Source: Thermomonas brevis | Lineage (GTDB): Bacteria > Pseudomonadota > Gammaproteobacteria > Xanthomonadales > Xanthomonadaceae | Direction of reading: 5' to 3' | NCBI RefSeq assembly: GCF_014395425.1 | Contig: NZ_CP060711.1 | Location: forward strand, 3,371,502-3,435,501 | Length of the DNA stretch: 64,000 bases | In this document: piece after piece, positions 33,654-40,928 of the stretch | Numbering within the stretch: position 1 is the stretch's first letter | Layout: each line of letters starts with the position of its first letter | Translations under genes and position numbers: made by a program | Notes under the pieces: generated by a model | The model's database searches: none | Seen by the model: only the letters and a program-made list of their open reading frames with translations | Told to the model about the DNA's origin: nothing

Positions 33654-34553
33654 ATGCTGCCGTTCCGCCTTGCGCTGCTGTTCCTGCTGATCATCGCCAG
33701 CACCGTGCTGCACGTCGTCCCGCTGCTGCTCGTCGCGCTGCTGAAGGTGCTGCTGCCGCTGCCGCGCCTGCGGGTGGCCTGCAATCCGCTGCTGACCGGC
33801 ATCGCCGAGAGCTGGATCGGCGTCAACAACCGGCTGTGGGACGCGTTCACGCACACCCGCCTGGACGTGCGCGGCGATGCCGAACTGCATGTAGACGGCC
33901 ACTACCTGGTGCTGGCGAACCACCAGAGCTGGGTGGACATCCTGGTGCTGCAGAAGGTGTTCAACCGGCGCATCCCGCTGCTGCGCTTCTTCCTCAAGCG
34001 GCAATTGTTCTGGGTGCCGCTGCTGGGGCTGGCGTGGTGGGCGCTGGATTTCCCGTTCATGGGCCGCTACACGCCCAAGCAGATCGCCCGCAATCCGGCG
34101 CTGGCCGGGCGCGACATCGAAGCCACCCGCCGCGCCTGCGAGAAGTTCCGCGCCATCCCGGTGGCGATCATGAACTTCGTCGAAGGCACCCGCTTCACCG
34201 CCGGCAAGCACGCCAGGCAGGGCTCGCCCTACCGGCACCTGCTCAAGCCCAAATCGGGCGGCGTGGCCTTCGTGCTGGACGCGATGGGCGAGGGGCTGCA
34301 CGCGATCCTCGACGTGTCCATCGCCTATCCGGCCGGCAGCCCGTCGCTGATCGACCTGCTGGCCAACCGCATTCCCGAGGTGCGCGTGCAGATCCGCCAG
34401 CGCGCGATCCCGGCCGAACTGGCGCGCGGCGACTACCAGAACGACCGCGAGTTCCGGGTCCGCTTCCAGCAGTGGATGAACGGCCTGTGGCGGGAGAAGG
34501 ACGCCGATATGGCCGGCCTGCTCGGCGCGGACGCGCCGGCCGCCGGGGATTGA
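33654..34553 (+). CDS. Acyltransferase, PlsC/YihG-like
   Basis: The 299-residue membrane-bound protein has N-terminal hydrophobic helices (LALLFLLIIASTVLHVVPLLLVALL). The 1-acylglycerol-3-phosphate acyltransferase core follows: NHQSWVDILVL (HX4D catalytic block I), MNFVEGTRF (block III) and AIPVAIMNF. RFFLKRQLFWVPLLGLAWWALDFPFMGRY is the YihG/YihG-like signature. It would acylate a lysophospholipid at the inner membrane; the acyl donor and exact acceptor are unknown. Overall length matches YihG (about 310). Confidence 0.9.
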   Translation: MLPFRLALLFLLIIASTVLHVVPLLLVALLKVLLPLPRLRVACNPLLTGIAESWIGVNNRLWDAFTHTRLDVRGDAELHVDGHYLVLANHQSWVDILVLQKVFNRRIPLLRFFLKRQLFWVPLLGLAWWALDFPFMGRYTPKQIARNPALAGRDIEATRRACEKFRAIPVAIMNFVEGTRFTAGKHARQGSPYRHLLKPKSGGVAFVLDAMGEGLHAILDVSIAYPAGSPSLIDLLANRIPEVRVQIRQRAIPAELARGDYQNDREFRVRFQQWMNGLWREKDADMAGLLGADAPAAGD

Positions 34554-34617
34554 TCGAAGTCAGAATCCGCCGCGCGATTGCCGGCATAGTGGATGCAGTC
34601 ACGACCGGAGTCGCGCC

Positions 34618-35157
34618 ATGAATGCCGCCGTCTGTCCGCGCTACGCCCCCGTTCTGCGCCGCCTGCACTGGCTGATGGCGCTGCTGATCCTGGCCGCCTA
34701 CCTGCTGATCGAGCAGCGCGGCCTGTTCCCGCGTGGCAGCGCGGGCCGCGCCGCGATGATGCAGGGCCATTTCTGGGCCGGCATCGCGGTGTTCGCGCTG
34801 GTCTGGTGGCGGCTGCTCGCCCGCCGCCGCTTCGGCGCGCCGCCGGTAACGCCGCCGCTGGAGGGCGTCAGCGCATTGGCGGCCAAGCTGGTGCATCTGG
34901 CCCTGTACGCCTTCTTCATCGCGATGCCGCTGCTGGGCCTGGCGACCGCCTGGAGCGACGGCAAGGCGGTGAAGATTCCGTTCACCGGCATCGCCCTGCC
35001 GTCGCTGCTGCCGGAGAACGAAGCGCTGGCGCACCAGCTGGAAGATTTGCACGGCGCCATCGGCGAAGCCTTCTACTGGGTGATCGGCCTGCACGTGCTG
35101 GCGGCGATCTGGCACCACGCGTTCCGCCGAGACGACACCCTGAAGCGGATGCTGTAG
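34618..35157 (+). CDS. Cytochrome b561
   Basis: The 179-residue protein has four transmembrane helices with paired histidines: LRRLHWLMALLILAAYLL, MQGHFWAGIAVFALVWWRLL, LVHLALYAFFIAMPLLGLA, and EDLHGAIGEAFYWVIGLHVLAAIWHHAF. These match the prokaryotic cytochrome b561 (CybB-like) family, a di-heme quinol-linked electron carrier. No redox partner gene is adjacent. An FNR/ANR-like box lies just downstream, before the next gene on the same strand. Confidence 0.92.
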   Translation: MNAAVCPRYAPVLRRLHWLMALLILAAYLLIEQRGLFPRGSAGRAAMMQGHFWAGIAVFALVWWRLLARRRFGAPPVTPPLEGVSALAAKLVHLALYAFFIAMPLLGLATAWSDGKAVKIPFTGIALPSLLPENEALAHQLEDLHGAIGEAFYWVIGLHVLAAIWHHAFRRDDTLKRML

Positions 35158-35170
35158 CCCTCGTTCGCGC

Positions 35171-35184
35171 TTGACCCGGATCAG
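35171..35184 (+). promoter_or_regulatory. Second FNR/ANR-like box
   Basis: TTGAC-CCGG-ATCAG, 14 bp, lies 14 bases after the cytochrome b561 stop and 70 bases before the small CCGDC protein start. It has the same TTGAC-N4-RTCAG layout as the box at 30809-30822, 4.3 kb upstream. A convincing -10 is not visible. Confidence 0.45.
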
Positions 35185-35253
35185 GGCGCGCGGCCCGCGC
35201 GCGGCGGAGGATCGCAGTCGCGCCGACGGGTGCGCGCGGACGCGGAGGATGGC

Positions 35254-35487
35254 ATGGAATTCCGGATCAGGCTGGCGGCCGACGCGCCCGACATGGTCGC
35301 CATCGACGACGCGCTGCGGCAGGCCGACCCGGCCGCGCTGGTCGATGTCGATCCCGCCGGCGGCGCGCTGCGGGCGACGGTGTGGATGAGCGGCGACGAA
35401 CTGGCCACGGTGCTGGCGCAGGCCGGCTACCCGCCGAGCGAGGTGCAGCAGCTGGCCTCGGTGTGCTGCGGGGATTGCAGCGGCTGA
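35254..35487 (+). CDS. Small protein with C-terminal CCGDC motif
   Basis: The 77-residue protein has a ferredoxin-like or heavy-metal-associated domain pattern (MEFRIRLAADAPDMVAIDDALRQ, PAALVDVDPAGGALRATVWMS, ELATVLAQAGYPPSEVQQL) but lacks the CxxC metal motif of HMA domains. It ends VCCGDCSG, a cysteine cluster that could bind a metal. GGAGG is 6 bases before the ATG at 35254. An FNR/ANR-like box upstream suggests low-oxygen control. I do not recognise a named family. Confidence 0.7.
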   Translation: MEFRIRLAADAPDMVAIDDALRQADPAALVDVDPAGGALRATVWMSGDELATVLAQAGYPPSEVQQLASVCCGDCSG

Positions 35488-35523
35488 CCCGGCGGCATCG
35501 CATTTGTTCGCAGCGAAAAGATT

Positions 35524-35594
35524 GGACGCGGATCGACGCGGAAAGACGCGTACAAGAATCCCTGTCATCGGCTTTATCCACGTTGATCCGCGTC
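35524..35594. repeat. Dispersed hairpin repeat family A, copy 1
   Basis: The left arm starts GACGCGGATCGACGCGGA at 35525, and the right arm is TTTATCCACGTTGATCCGCGTC-like (35573-35594). The arms are inverted copies with a few mismatches and a ~26-base loop. Copies 2-4 lie at 38175, 44257 and 58050. It sits between convergent genes and could act as a bidirectional terminator. Confidence 0.75.
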
Positions 35595-35651
35595 GAAAAA
35601 AACAGCCGCATGCCAACGGGAAACCCCTGTATCCACGTTCGCCGCCGGCGT

Positions 35652-36749
35652 TCAGCCGCCGCGCTTGTGGAAGTACACCTGTTCCGCCGCCCAGCGCAGC
35701 GGCGGCGAATGCAGCAGCAAGTCGAACGGCCAGTCGAATTGCAGGCGGTCGTACATCCAGCGCAGCGCGCGCTTGGCGCGGAAGCGCGGTGCGGCGTCGA
35801 TGGCCGCCTGTTCCGGCGCCGGCCCGCCGTCGCACAGGTGCGCGGCGATGGCGCGGCCCACCGCGTCGCCGTGCTCCCATGCCGAGTGGATGCCGCCCGC
35901 CGTGACCGGCGAGACGATGCCGGCGGCATCGCCGGTGAGGATGGCGTTGTCGCGGGCCAGGCCGGCGACCGGCCCGCTGCACGGGATCAGCCCGGCGCGG
36001 GTGTGGCCGGGCCGCAGGTGGCGCGGCAACCCGCCGGCGATGCCCACGCGCAGCAGGAAGCCGTCGATGTCCGGCACGCGCGCGTTGGCGGGGTCGTGGC
36101 GCAGCGCCAGCCCGGCCTGCACGCCGCCCGGGTTCTGCGCCAGCCAGCCGATGTAGCCGGGCGCGTAGCGCTTGCTGATGAAGCAGTGCAGGGCGTTCGG
36201 GTCGGCCAGCTTCGCGCCGGGGAACTCGTATTCGATGCCGTAGAGAAATTGCCGCACCTCGCCCAGCGCGCAGCGCCGCGCCACCCGCGAGCGCGCGCCG
36301 TCGGCGCCGACCAGATAGCGCGTGCGGCCGACGCCTTGCACCTGCCAGCCGCCGTCGATGCGCGCCGCGTCGGTGAACGCGCAGCCCAGCCGCAGCTCGG
36401 CGCCGCGTTCGCATAGCTGTTGTGCCAGCCAGCGCATCACCGCCGGCGTGTCGGTGGTCAGGAAGTAGTAGCCGGGCGCGGCCAGCGCCACCTGCTTCAG
36501 GCTGGGCGCGTACAGGCGCACCGATTCGATGCGGCGGGTCAGCCGCGCCGGAATGGCCTGCAACAACGTGCGCTCGGCAGCCTCCTTCACGATGATGCCG
36601 GTGGTGCGCAGCTTGTCGCCGGGATCGCGCTTGCGCTCCAGCACGCAGACGCGCAGCCCGCGCCTGGCGGCGGCGATGGCGCAGGCCGCACCGGCGAAGC
36701 TGGCGCCGACCACGGTCACGTCGAAATCGAAATCGTTGGCGTCCCGCAT
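35652..36749 (-). CDS. FAD-dependent oxidoreductase, geranylgeranyl reductase-like
   Basis: The 365-residue flavoprotein begins with a Rossmann motif, DVTVVGASFAGAACAIAAARRGLRVCVLER (GxGxxG variant GASFAG). It also has RYLVGADGARSRVARR, which matches the DG/GD flavin-binding motif, and ILTGDAAGIVSPVTAGGIHSAWEHG (the GD motif near the C terminus). These are hallmarks of the geranylgeranyl reductase/aromatic-ring-hydroxylase-like PHBH family. The substrate is not evident. It is divergent from the M14-RidA gene at 36898, but there is no clear functional link. Gene start at 36749 is preceded by GAGGG. Confidence 0.85.
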   Translation of the reverse strand: MRDANDFDFDVTVVGASFAGAACAIAAARRGLRVCVLERKRDPGDKLRTTGIIVKEAAERTLLQAIPARLTRRIESVRLYAPSLKQVALAAPGYYFLTTDTPAVMRWLAQQLCERGAELRLGCAFTDAARIDGGWQVQGVGRTRYLVGADGARSRVARRCALGEVRQFLYGIEYEFPGAKLADPNALHCFISKRYAPGYIGWLAQNPGGVQAGLALRHDPANARVPDIDGFLLRVGIAGGLPRHLRPGHTRAGLIPCSGPVAGLARDNAILTGDAAGIVSPVTAGGIHSAWEHGDAVGRAIAAHLCDGGPAPEQAAIDAAPRFRAKRALRWMYDRLQFDWPFDLLLHSPPLRWAAEQVYFHKRGG

Positions 36750-36897
36750 GCGGCCCTCGGCGGCTGGAATGCCGGCCACGATGCGCGCCGGGCGCGTGCC
36801 GGCGATGGCGCGGAGGTGAAGCGGATTTGAAGTCGAAGGCCGCACGGCGGCGCGCAGATGCGAAAATGCCGCCTTGTTCCGTTGCAAGGACGACGCG

Positions 36898-38151
36898 ATG
36901 AACGCATTTCCCATCGGCACGCCGGGCCAGCCCTGGGGCGAGGCCGAAAAGGCGCATTGGCGCGCGATGCAGGCGAAGAAGCGCAGCTACGCCGACGAGG
37001 TGCTGGCCCGGATCGACGCGCTGCGCGATGCCTTCGACGTGGCGCAGTACGGCGAACTGGACTGCGGCGCCGACGGCCGCTATCCGCTGTTCGTCCTGCG
37101 CAGCCGCGACTGGGACGACGCGCTGCCGGTGGCGGTGGTGACCGGCGGCGTGCACGGGTATGAGACCAGCGGCGTGCACGGCGCGCTGCAGTTCGCCGAG
37201 CGCCACGCGGCCGACTACGCGGGCCGCGCCAACGCGCTGATCGCGCCCTGCGTCAGCCCGTGGGCCTATGAGCGCATCCACCGCTGGAACGCGCAGGCGC
37301 TCGACCCGAACCGCAACTTCCGCGCCGGCAGCCCGGCCGCCGAATCGGCGGCGCTGTGGGAACTGCTGCGTTCGCTGGGCGACCACGTCCTCGTGCACAT
37401 CGACCTGCACGAAACCACCGACAGCGACGAAACCGAGTTCCGCCCGTCGCTGGCCGCGCGCGACGGCAAGCCGTTCGAGCCTGGCACCATCCCCGACGGC
37501 TTCTACCTGTGCGCCGACAGCGCGCGCCCGGAGCCGGCCTTCCAGTGGGCGATCAACGCCGAGGTGGCGAAGGTGACCCACATCGCGCCGGCCGATCCGG
37601 ACGGCACCATCATCGGCTCACCGGTGGTCGCGCCGGGCGTGATCGAATACGACTGCCGCGCGCTCGGCCTGTGCGCCGGCATCACCGACGCGCGCTTCGT
37701 CACCACCACCGAGGTCTATCCGGACAGCCCGCGCGCCACCCCGCAGCAGTGCAACGACGCGCAGGCGGCGGCGGTGTGCGCGGCGCTGGATTTCGCGCTG
37801 GCGCGGCATGTCCGCCGCATCGACGCCGGCCCGCGCATGTCCGAGGCCGTGATCCACGGTGGCATCGTCCACCTGGCCGGGCAGGTGCCGGAAACCGCGG
37901 GCGCCGACATCGAAACCCAGACTCGCGAGGTGCTGGCCGCCATCGACGCGCTGCTGGCGCAGGCCGGCAGCGACAAGACCCGCATCCTGCGCGCGCAGAT
38001 CTACCTGGCCGACATCGCCGAGTTCGCCGGCATGAACCGCGCGTGGGACGCATGGGTGGTGCCGGGCAAGGCGCCCGCGCGCGCCACCGTGGAGGCGAAG
38101 CTGGCCGATCCGGATTGGAAGGTGGAGATCGTGGTGACGGCGGCGCTGTAG
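36898..38151 (+). CDS. M14 metallocarboxypeptidase fused to C-terminal RidA domain
   Basis: The 417-residue protein has two domains. Residues ~1-300 are an M14-type zinc carboxypeptidase: VHGYETSG (zinc His and Glu), LDPNRNFR (substrate Asn-Arg), VHIDLHETTD (third zinc ligand) and TTEVYPD (probable catalytic Glu). Residues ~305-417 are a complete RidA/YjgF-like domain: RIDAGPRMSEAVIHGGIVHLAGQVPE, TREVLAAIDALLAQAGSDKTRILRAQIYLADIAEF and PARATVEAKLADPDWKVEIVVTAAL. RidA proteins remove reactive enamine/imine intermediates. A fusion of this kind is unusual and suggests coupling of peptide release to imine clearance. AAGGA lies 8 bases before the ATG at 36898. Confidence 0.88.
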   Translation: MNAFPIGTPGQPWGEAEKAHWRAMQAKKRSYADEVLARIDALRDAFDVAQYGELDCGADGRYPLFVLRSRDWDDALPVAVVTGGVHGYETSGVHGALQFAERHAADYAGRANALIAPCVSPWAYERIHRWNAQALDPNRNFRAGSPAAESAALWELLRSLGDHVLVHIDLHETTDSDETEFRPSLAARDGKPFEPGTIPDGFYLCADSARPEPAFQWAINAEVAKVTHIAPADPDGTIIGSPVVAPGVIEYDCRALGLCAGITDARFVTTTEVYPDSPRATPQQCNDAQAAAVCAALDFALARHVRRIDAGPRMSEAVIHGGIVHLAGQVPETAGADIETQTREVLAAIDALLAQAGSDKTRILRAQIYLADIAEFAGMNRAWDAWVVPGKAPARATVEAKLADPDWKVEIVVTAAL

Positions 38152-38174
38152 CGCCGCCGGAGCGCACGCGTTTG

Positions 38175-38239
38175 GACGCGGATCAACGCCGATCGCTTTC
38201 CAACGGCCCTATCCGGTTTTATCCGCGTCAATCCGCGTC
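38175..38239. repeat. Dispersed hairpin repeat family A, copy 2
   Basis: The left arm GACGCGGATCAACGCCGATC (38175) and right arm TTTTATCCGCGTCAATCCGC (38217-38239) are inverted copies in the pattern of copy 1. This copy lies between the M14-RidA gene and the convergent ABC permease gene. Confidence 0.75.
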
Positions 38240-38280
38240 GGAAGGCTTTTGTCTGCCCGCGAATGCTCACGCGGGCATGT

Positions 38281-39048
38281 TCAGAGCACCTCGCGCCGGC
38301 CCATCCGCCACAGCATCAGCGCGAAGGCGGCGATGCCGCCGCCGAAGCCCAGCGCCAGCGCTAGGTCGGCGCGGGCCGGGTCGCTGGCGAGCTGGTTGAC
38401 CGGAATCTGCCAGGGCATCGCCACCCCGATCTTCGCCGAGGTGGCGACCACGGCGAAGAAGGTGCCGGCGATGCCCGTCGCCAGCGCCGGCACGAAGCTG
38501 GCCCAGCGCAGCGCGATCCACAGCTGCACCGCCACCAGCAGCCACGCGGCAAGGAAGATGCGGCCCAGCAGGAGCAGATGGGCGGCGAAATCCGGCGCGC
38601 CGGCGGCGGCCACCGCGGGCTTGGCGATGCCGGCGGCGACGACCGCCAGCGACGTCAGCAGGGCCAGCAGCAGGCTCATCGCCGCGACCAGCGCCAGCAC
38701 GCAAACGGCCTTCGCCGCGTACAGGTGCCAGCGCGGCAGCGGCAGCGCGCGCAGGTGGTCCCAAGCGCGCGGGCCGTGCTCGGTCTGCGCCACCAGCGCG
38801 GTCAGCGCGGTGACGCTCATCGGCAGCATGAAGAACGCCCAGATCGCCGCCGAGAATTGCAGCGACATCGTCCACGGCGCGGGCTTCTCCCCGCGCAGCA
38901 GGTTGAAGAACACGAACACCGCAATCAGCAGCGGCGCGACGGCGGCCAGCAGCAGGGCCAGCGAGCGGCGCAGCTTGTAGGCCTCCACCGCGAGCGCGGT
39001 GGCGAAGCGGGCAGGGCGAACGGAGAAAGTGGGCGAGGCAACGGACAT
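38281..39048 (-). CDS. ABC-2 permease (module 2)
   Basis: The 255-residue membrane protein has about six transmembrane segments: SLALLLAAVAPLLIAVFVFF, AAIWAFFMLPMSVTALTAL, CVLALVAAMSLLLALLTSLAVV, IFLAAWLLVAVQLWIALRW, VPALATGIAGTFFAVVATS and LALGFGGGIAAFALMLW. It has VEAYKLRRSLALL and EHGPRAWDHLRALPLPRWHLYAAK, as in BcrB-type permeases. It is the partner of the ATPase just upstream at 39075. It parallels the permease at 18205-18990, but is in the opposite orientation to it. Confidence 0.9.
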   Translation of the reverse strand: MSVASPTFSVRPARFATALAVEAYKLRRSLALLLAAVAPLLIAVFVFFNLLRGEKPAPWTMSLQFSAAIWAFFMLPMSVTALTALVAQTEHGPRAWDHLRALPLPRWHLYAAKAVCVLALVAAMSLLLALLTSLAVVAAGIAKPAVAAAGAPDFAAHLLLLGRIFLAAWLLVAVQLWIALRWASFVPALATGIAGTFFAVVATSAKIGVAMPWQIPVNQLASDPARADLALALGFGGGIAAFALMLWRMGRREVL

Positions 39049-39074
39049 GGCGGGCTCCGGATTTTGGGGCGATG

Positions 39075-40013
39075 TCAGGCCGCCGCCGCGACGGGCTGCG
39101 CGGCCTGGCGGTAGAGAAGTTCGAGGCTGCGCTGGCGCGGCGCGAGCGCATGCACGCGCACGCCCGCCACGCACAGCGCGCGGTTGAGCGCGGCGGCCGC
39201 GCCGCGCGGTTCCTCGCCGGCGGCCAGGCGCACGACCACGGCGTCGTCGTCGCGTTCGGCCGCGAAGCCGTGGCTGCGCGCGACCGCCACCGCCTGCTCC
39301 GGCGCGTCGGTGCCGATCTCCACTTCGGCCGCCAGCCCCGCCTTCAGTTCGGCCAGCGCGCCCTGCAGCACCAGCCGGCCGTGGCCGAGGATGCCGACAT
39401 GGGTGGCGGTCTGCTCGATCTCGCCGAGCAGGTGGCTGGACAGCAGCACGGTGGCGTTGGCGCGTTCGGGCAGCTCGCGCAGGAAGCGGCGCATGTCGGC
39501 GATGCCCTCAGGATCGAGGCCGTTGGTCGGTTCGTCCAGCACCAGCACCGGCGGCGCGCCCAGCATCGCCCGCGCCAGTCCGAGGCGCTGGCGCATGCCC
39601 AGCGAATAGTCGGCGACGCGGCGGCCGGCGTGCGCGGCCATCTCCACGATCTCCAGCACGCGGTCGGGCTCGCCGGCGGGCAGGCCGAGCAGGCGGCGGC
39701 TGAGGTCGAGGTTCTCGCGGCCGGTCAGGTACGCGTAGAAGCCCTGCGCCTCCAGCAGCGCGCCGACCTTGCGCGCGGCGGCGATGCGATCCGTCGCAAC
39801 GTCGATGCCGGCGATCCTTGCGCTGCCGGCGTCCGCCTTCAGCAGGCCCAGCAGCAGCTTGATGGTGGTGGTCTTGCCGGCGCCGTTGCGGCCGAGGAAG
39901 CCGTAGACGCTGCGCTCCGGCACGCGCAGATCGATGGCGTCGACGGCGGTGCGCGCGCCGAAGCGGCGGGTCAGGCCGCGGGTTTCTATGGCGAGGGGTG
40001 TGGCGTGGGGCAT
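39075..40013 (-). CDS. ABC transporter ATP-binding protein (module 2)
   Basis: The 312-residue ATPase has Walker A GRNGAGKTTT near residue 40, signature YSLGMRQRLGLARAML, Walker B VLVLDEPTNGLDP and switch SSHLLGEIE. The pattern matches the BcrA-like class and is close to the module 1 ATPase. It lies 26 bases upstream of the permease gene on the reverse strand. It is divergent from the DUF2975-XRE pair at 40123-40847, with TTTAAGT palindromes between them. Confidence 0.95.
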   Translation of the reverse strand: MPHATPLAIETRGLTRRFGARTAVDAIDLRVPERSVYGFLGRNGAGKTTTIKLLLGLLKADAGSARIAGIDVATDRIAAARKVGALLEAQGFYAYLTGRENLDLSRRLLGLPAGEPDRVLEIVEMAAHAGRRVADYSLGMRQRLGLARAMLGAPPVLVLDEPTNGLDPEGIADMRRFLRELPERANATVLLSSHLLGEIEQTATHVGILGHGRLVLQGALAELKAGLAAEVEIGTDAPEQAVAVARSHGFAAERDDDAVVVRLAAGEEPRGAAAALNRALCVAGVRVHALAPRQRSLELLYRQAAQPVAAAA

Positions 40014-40031
40014 GGCGTCGCCTCGTGATGT

Positions 40032-40084
40032 TTTAAGTCTTGGATAAAGTTTGCGCGGGCATGGAGATTTAAGTCAAGATTAAA
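40032..40084. promoter_or_regulatory. Two TTTAAGT-type dyads (module 2 operators)
   Basis: Two 17-bp sites share the left half TTTAAGT and a 3-base spacer: TTTAAGT-CTT-GGATAAA (40032-40048) and TTTAAGT-CAA-GATTAAA (40068-40084), 36 bp centre to centre. They resemble the perfect palindrome of module 1 (17210-17226). The first is 18 bases before the ATPase start, the second 38 bases before the DUF2975 start. The XRE regulator at 40611 is the likely binder. Confidence 0.6.
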
Positions 40085-40122
40085 ATTCCTCCCGCCATCG
40101 CCCATTGCCGAAACCCGCCGCC

Positions 40123-40611
40123 ATGACCGTCCCCGACCGCTTCCGGCAGCAATGCCGCCTGCTGCGCATCGCCACGCTGGCGGTGTTCTGCGGCCTGTTC
40201 CTGCTGCTGGCGCTGGGCGCGGGCGGGCTGCCTTGGTTCCCGTCGCGCGCCGATGGCGACGCCGGTACGCGGCTGCTGCTGATGCTGGTGCGCCTGTTGC
40301 CGGGGCTGGGCTATCTGTGGGCGCTGTGGGCGGTGCAGCGCGCGCTGGGCGACCTGGCGGCGGGCCGGCTGTTCCACGCCACGCTGGCGCGGGCGCTGCG
40401 CCACGTCGGCATCGGCGTGCTGGCCGGCGCGCTGCTCAGCGTGTTCGCGGTGACCAACCTGTCGCGGATGATCGCGGGCGGGCAGGGCAGCGTGATGTAC
40501 TTCGACCTGTCCGGCATCGTGCTGGGCGTGGTCGGCGCCGCGCTGGTGCTGCTGGCGCGGGTGATCGACCACGCGCGCGCCTTGCAGGCGGAACTGGACG
40601 AGATCGTCTGA
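40123..40611 (+). CDS. DUF2975 membrane protein (module 2)
   Basis: The 162-residue paralogue of the protein at 16695 has four transmembrane helices: LRIATLAVFCGLFLLLALG, LLLMLVRLLPGLGYLWALWAVQ, HVGIGVLAGALLSVFAVTN and SGIVLGVVGAALVLLARVID, ending ARALQAELDEIV. The ATG at 40123 is preferred over a TTG at 40105. The XRE gene overlaps its stop by one base. A role as membrane-located sensor or partner of that regulator is inferred from co-occurrence. Confidence 0.85.
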   Translation: MTVPDRFRQQCRLLRIATLAVFCGLFLLLALGAGGLPWFPSRADGDAGTRLLLMLVRLLPGLGYLWALWAVQRALGDLAAGRLFHATLARALRHVGIGVLAGALLSVFAVTNLSRMIAGGQGSVMYFDLSGIVLGVVGAALVLLARVIDHARALQAELDEIV

Positions 40612-40847
40612 TGCCGATCCGGATCACCCTCGACGCGATGCTGGCCGCGCGCGGCATGACCGCGCGCGAGCTGGCCGCGCGGGTCGGCATCAGCGAGACC
40701 CAGATGTCGCTGTTCCGCAGCGGCAAGGTGCGCGGCATCCGCTTCCGCACGCTGGCCAAGCTGTGCGCGGTGCTGGCGTGCGCGCCGGGCGATCTCCTCG
40801 ATTACGACGCCGATCCGGCGGACCTGCAGGCGGCGGACGAGGACTGA
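40611..40847 (+). CDS. XRE family helix-turn-helix regulator (module 2)
   Basis: The 78-residue protein is a near-copy of the regulator at 16456 (shared core SETxxSLFRSGKVRGxRF and TLAKLCxVLxCxPG, with an acidic tail). Its ATG shares one base with the stop of the DUF2975 gene, so translation is coupled. Conservation of the recognition helix in both paralogues, together with the TTTAAGT dyads in both divergent gaps, suggests shared or cross-talking DNA targets. Confidence 0.92.
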   Translation: MPIRITLDAMLAARGMTARELAARVGISETQMSLFRSGKVRGIRFRTLAKLCAVLACAPGDLLDYDADPADLQAADED

Positions 40848-40928
40848 CGCGCAAGGGGGACGAAAGTCACGGGCGCATCGAGCGCCGGATGGCTACGCTC
40901 GCGGTTTCCCTTCGCATCGGATCGAACC

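Noticed and set aside
34243-37581. 1112-codon reverse ORF
   Set aside because: Antisense/out-of-frame shadow across the acyltransferase, cytochrome b561, oxidoreductase and M14-RidA genes; Arg/Ala-rich without domain content.
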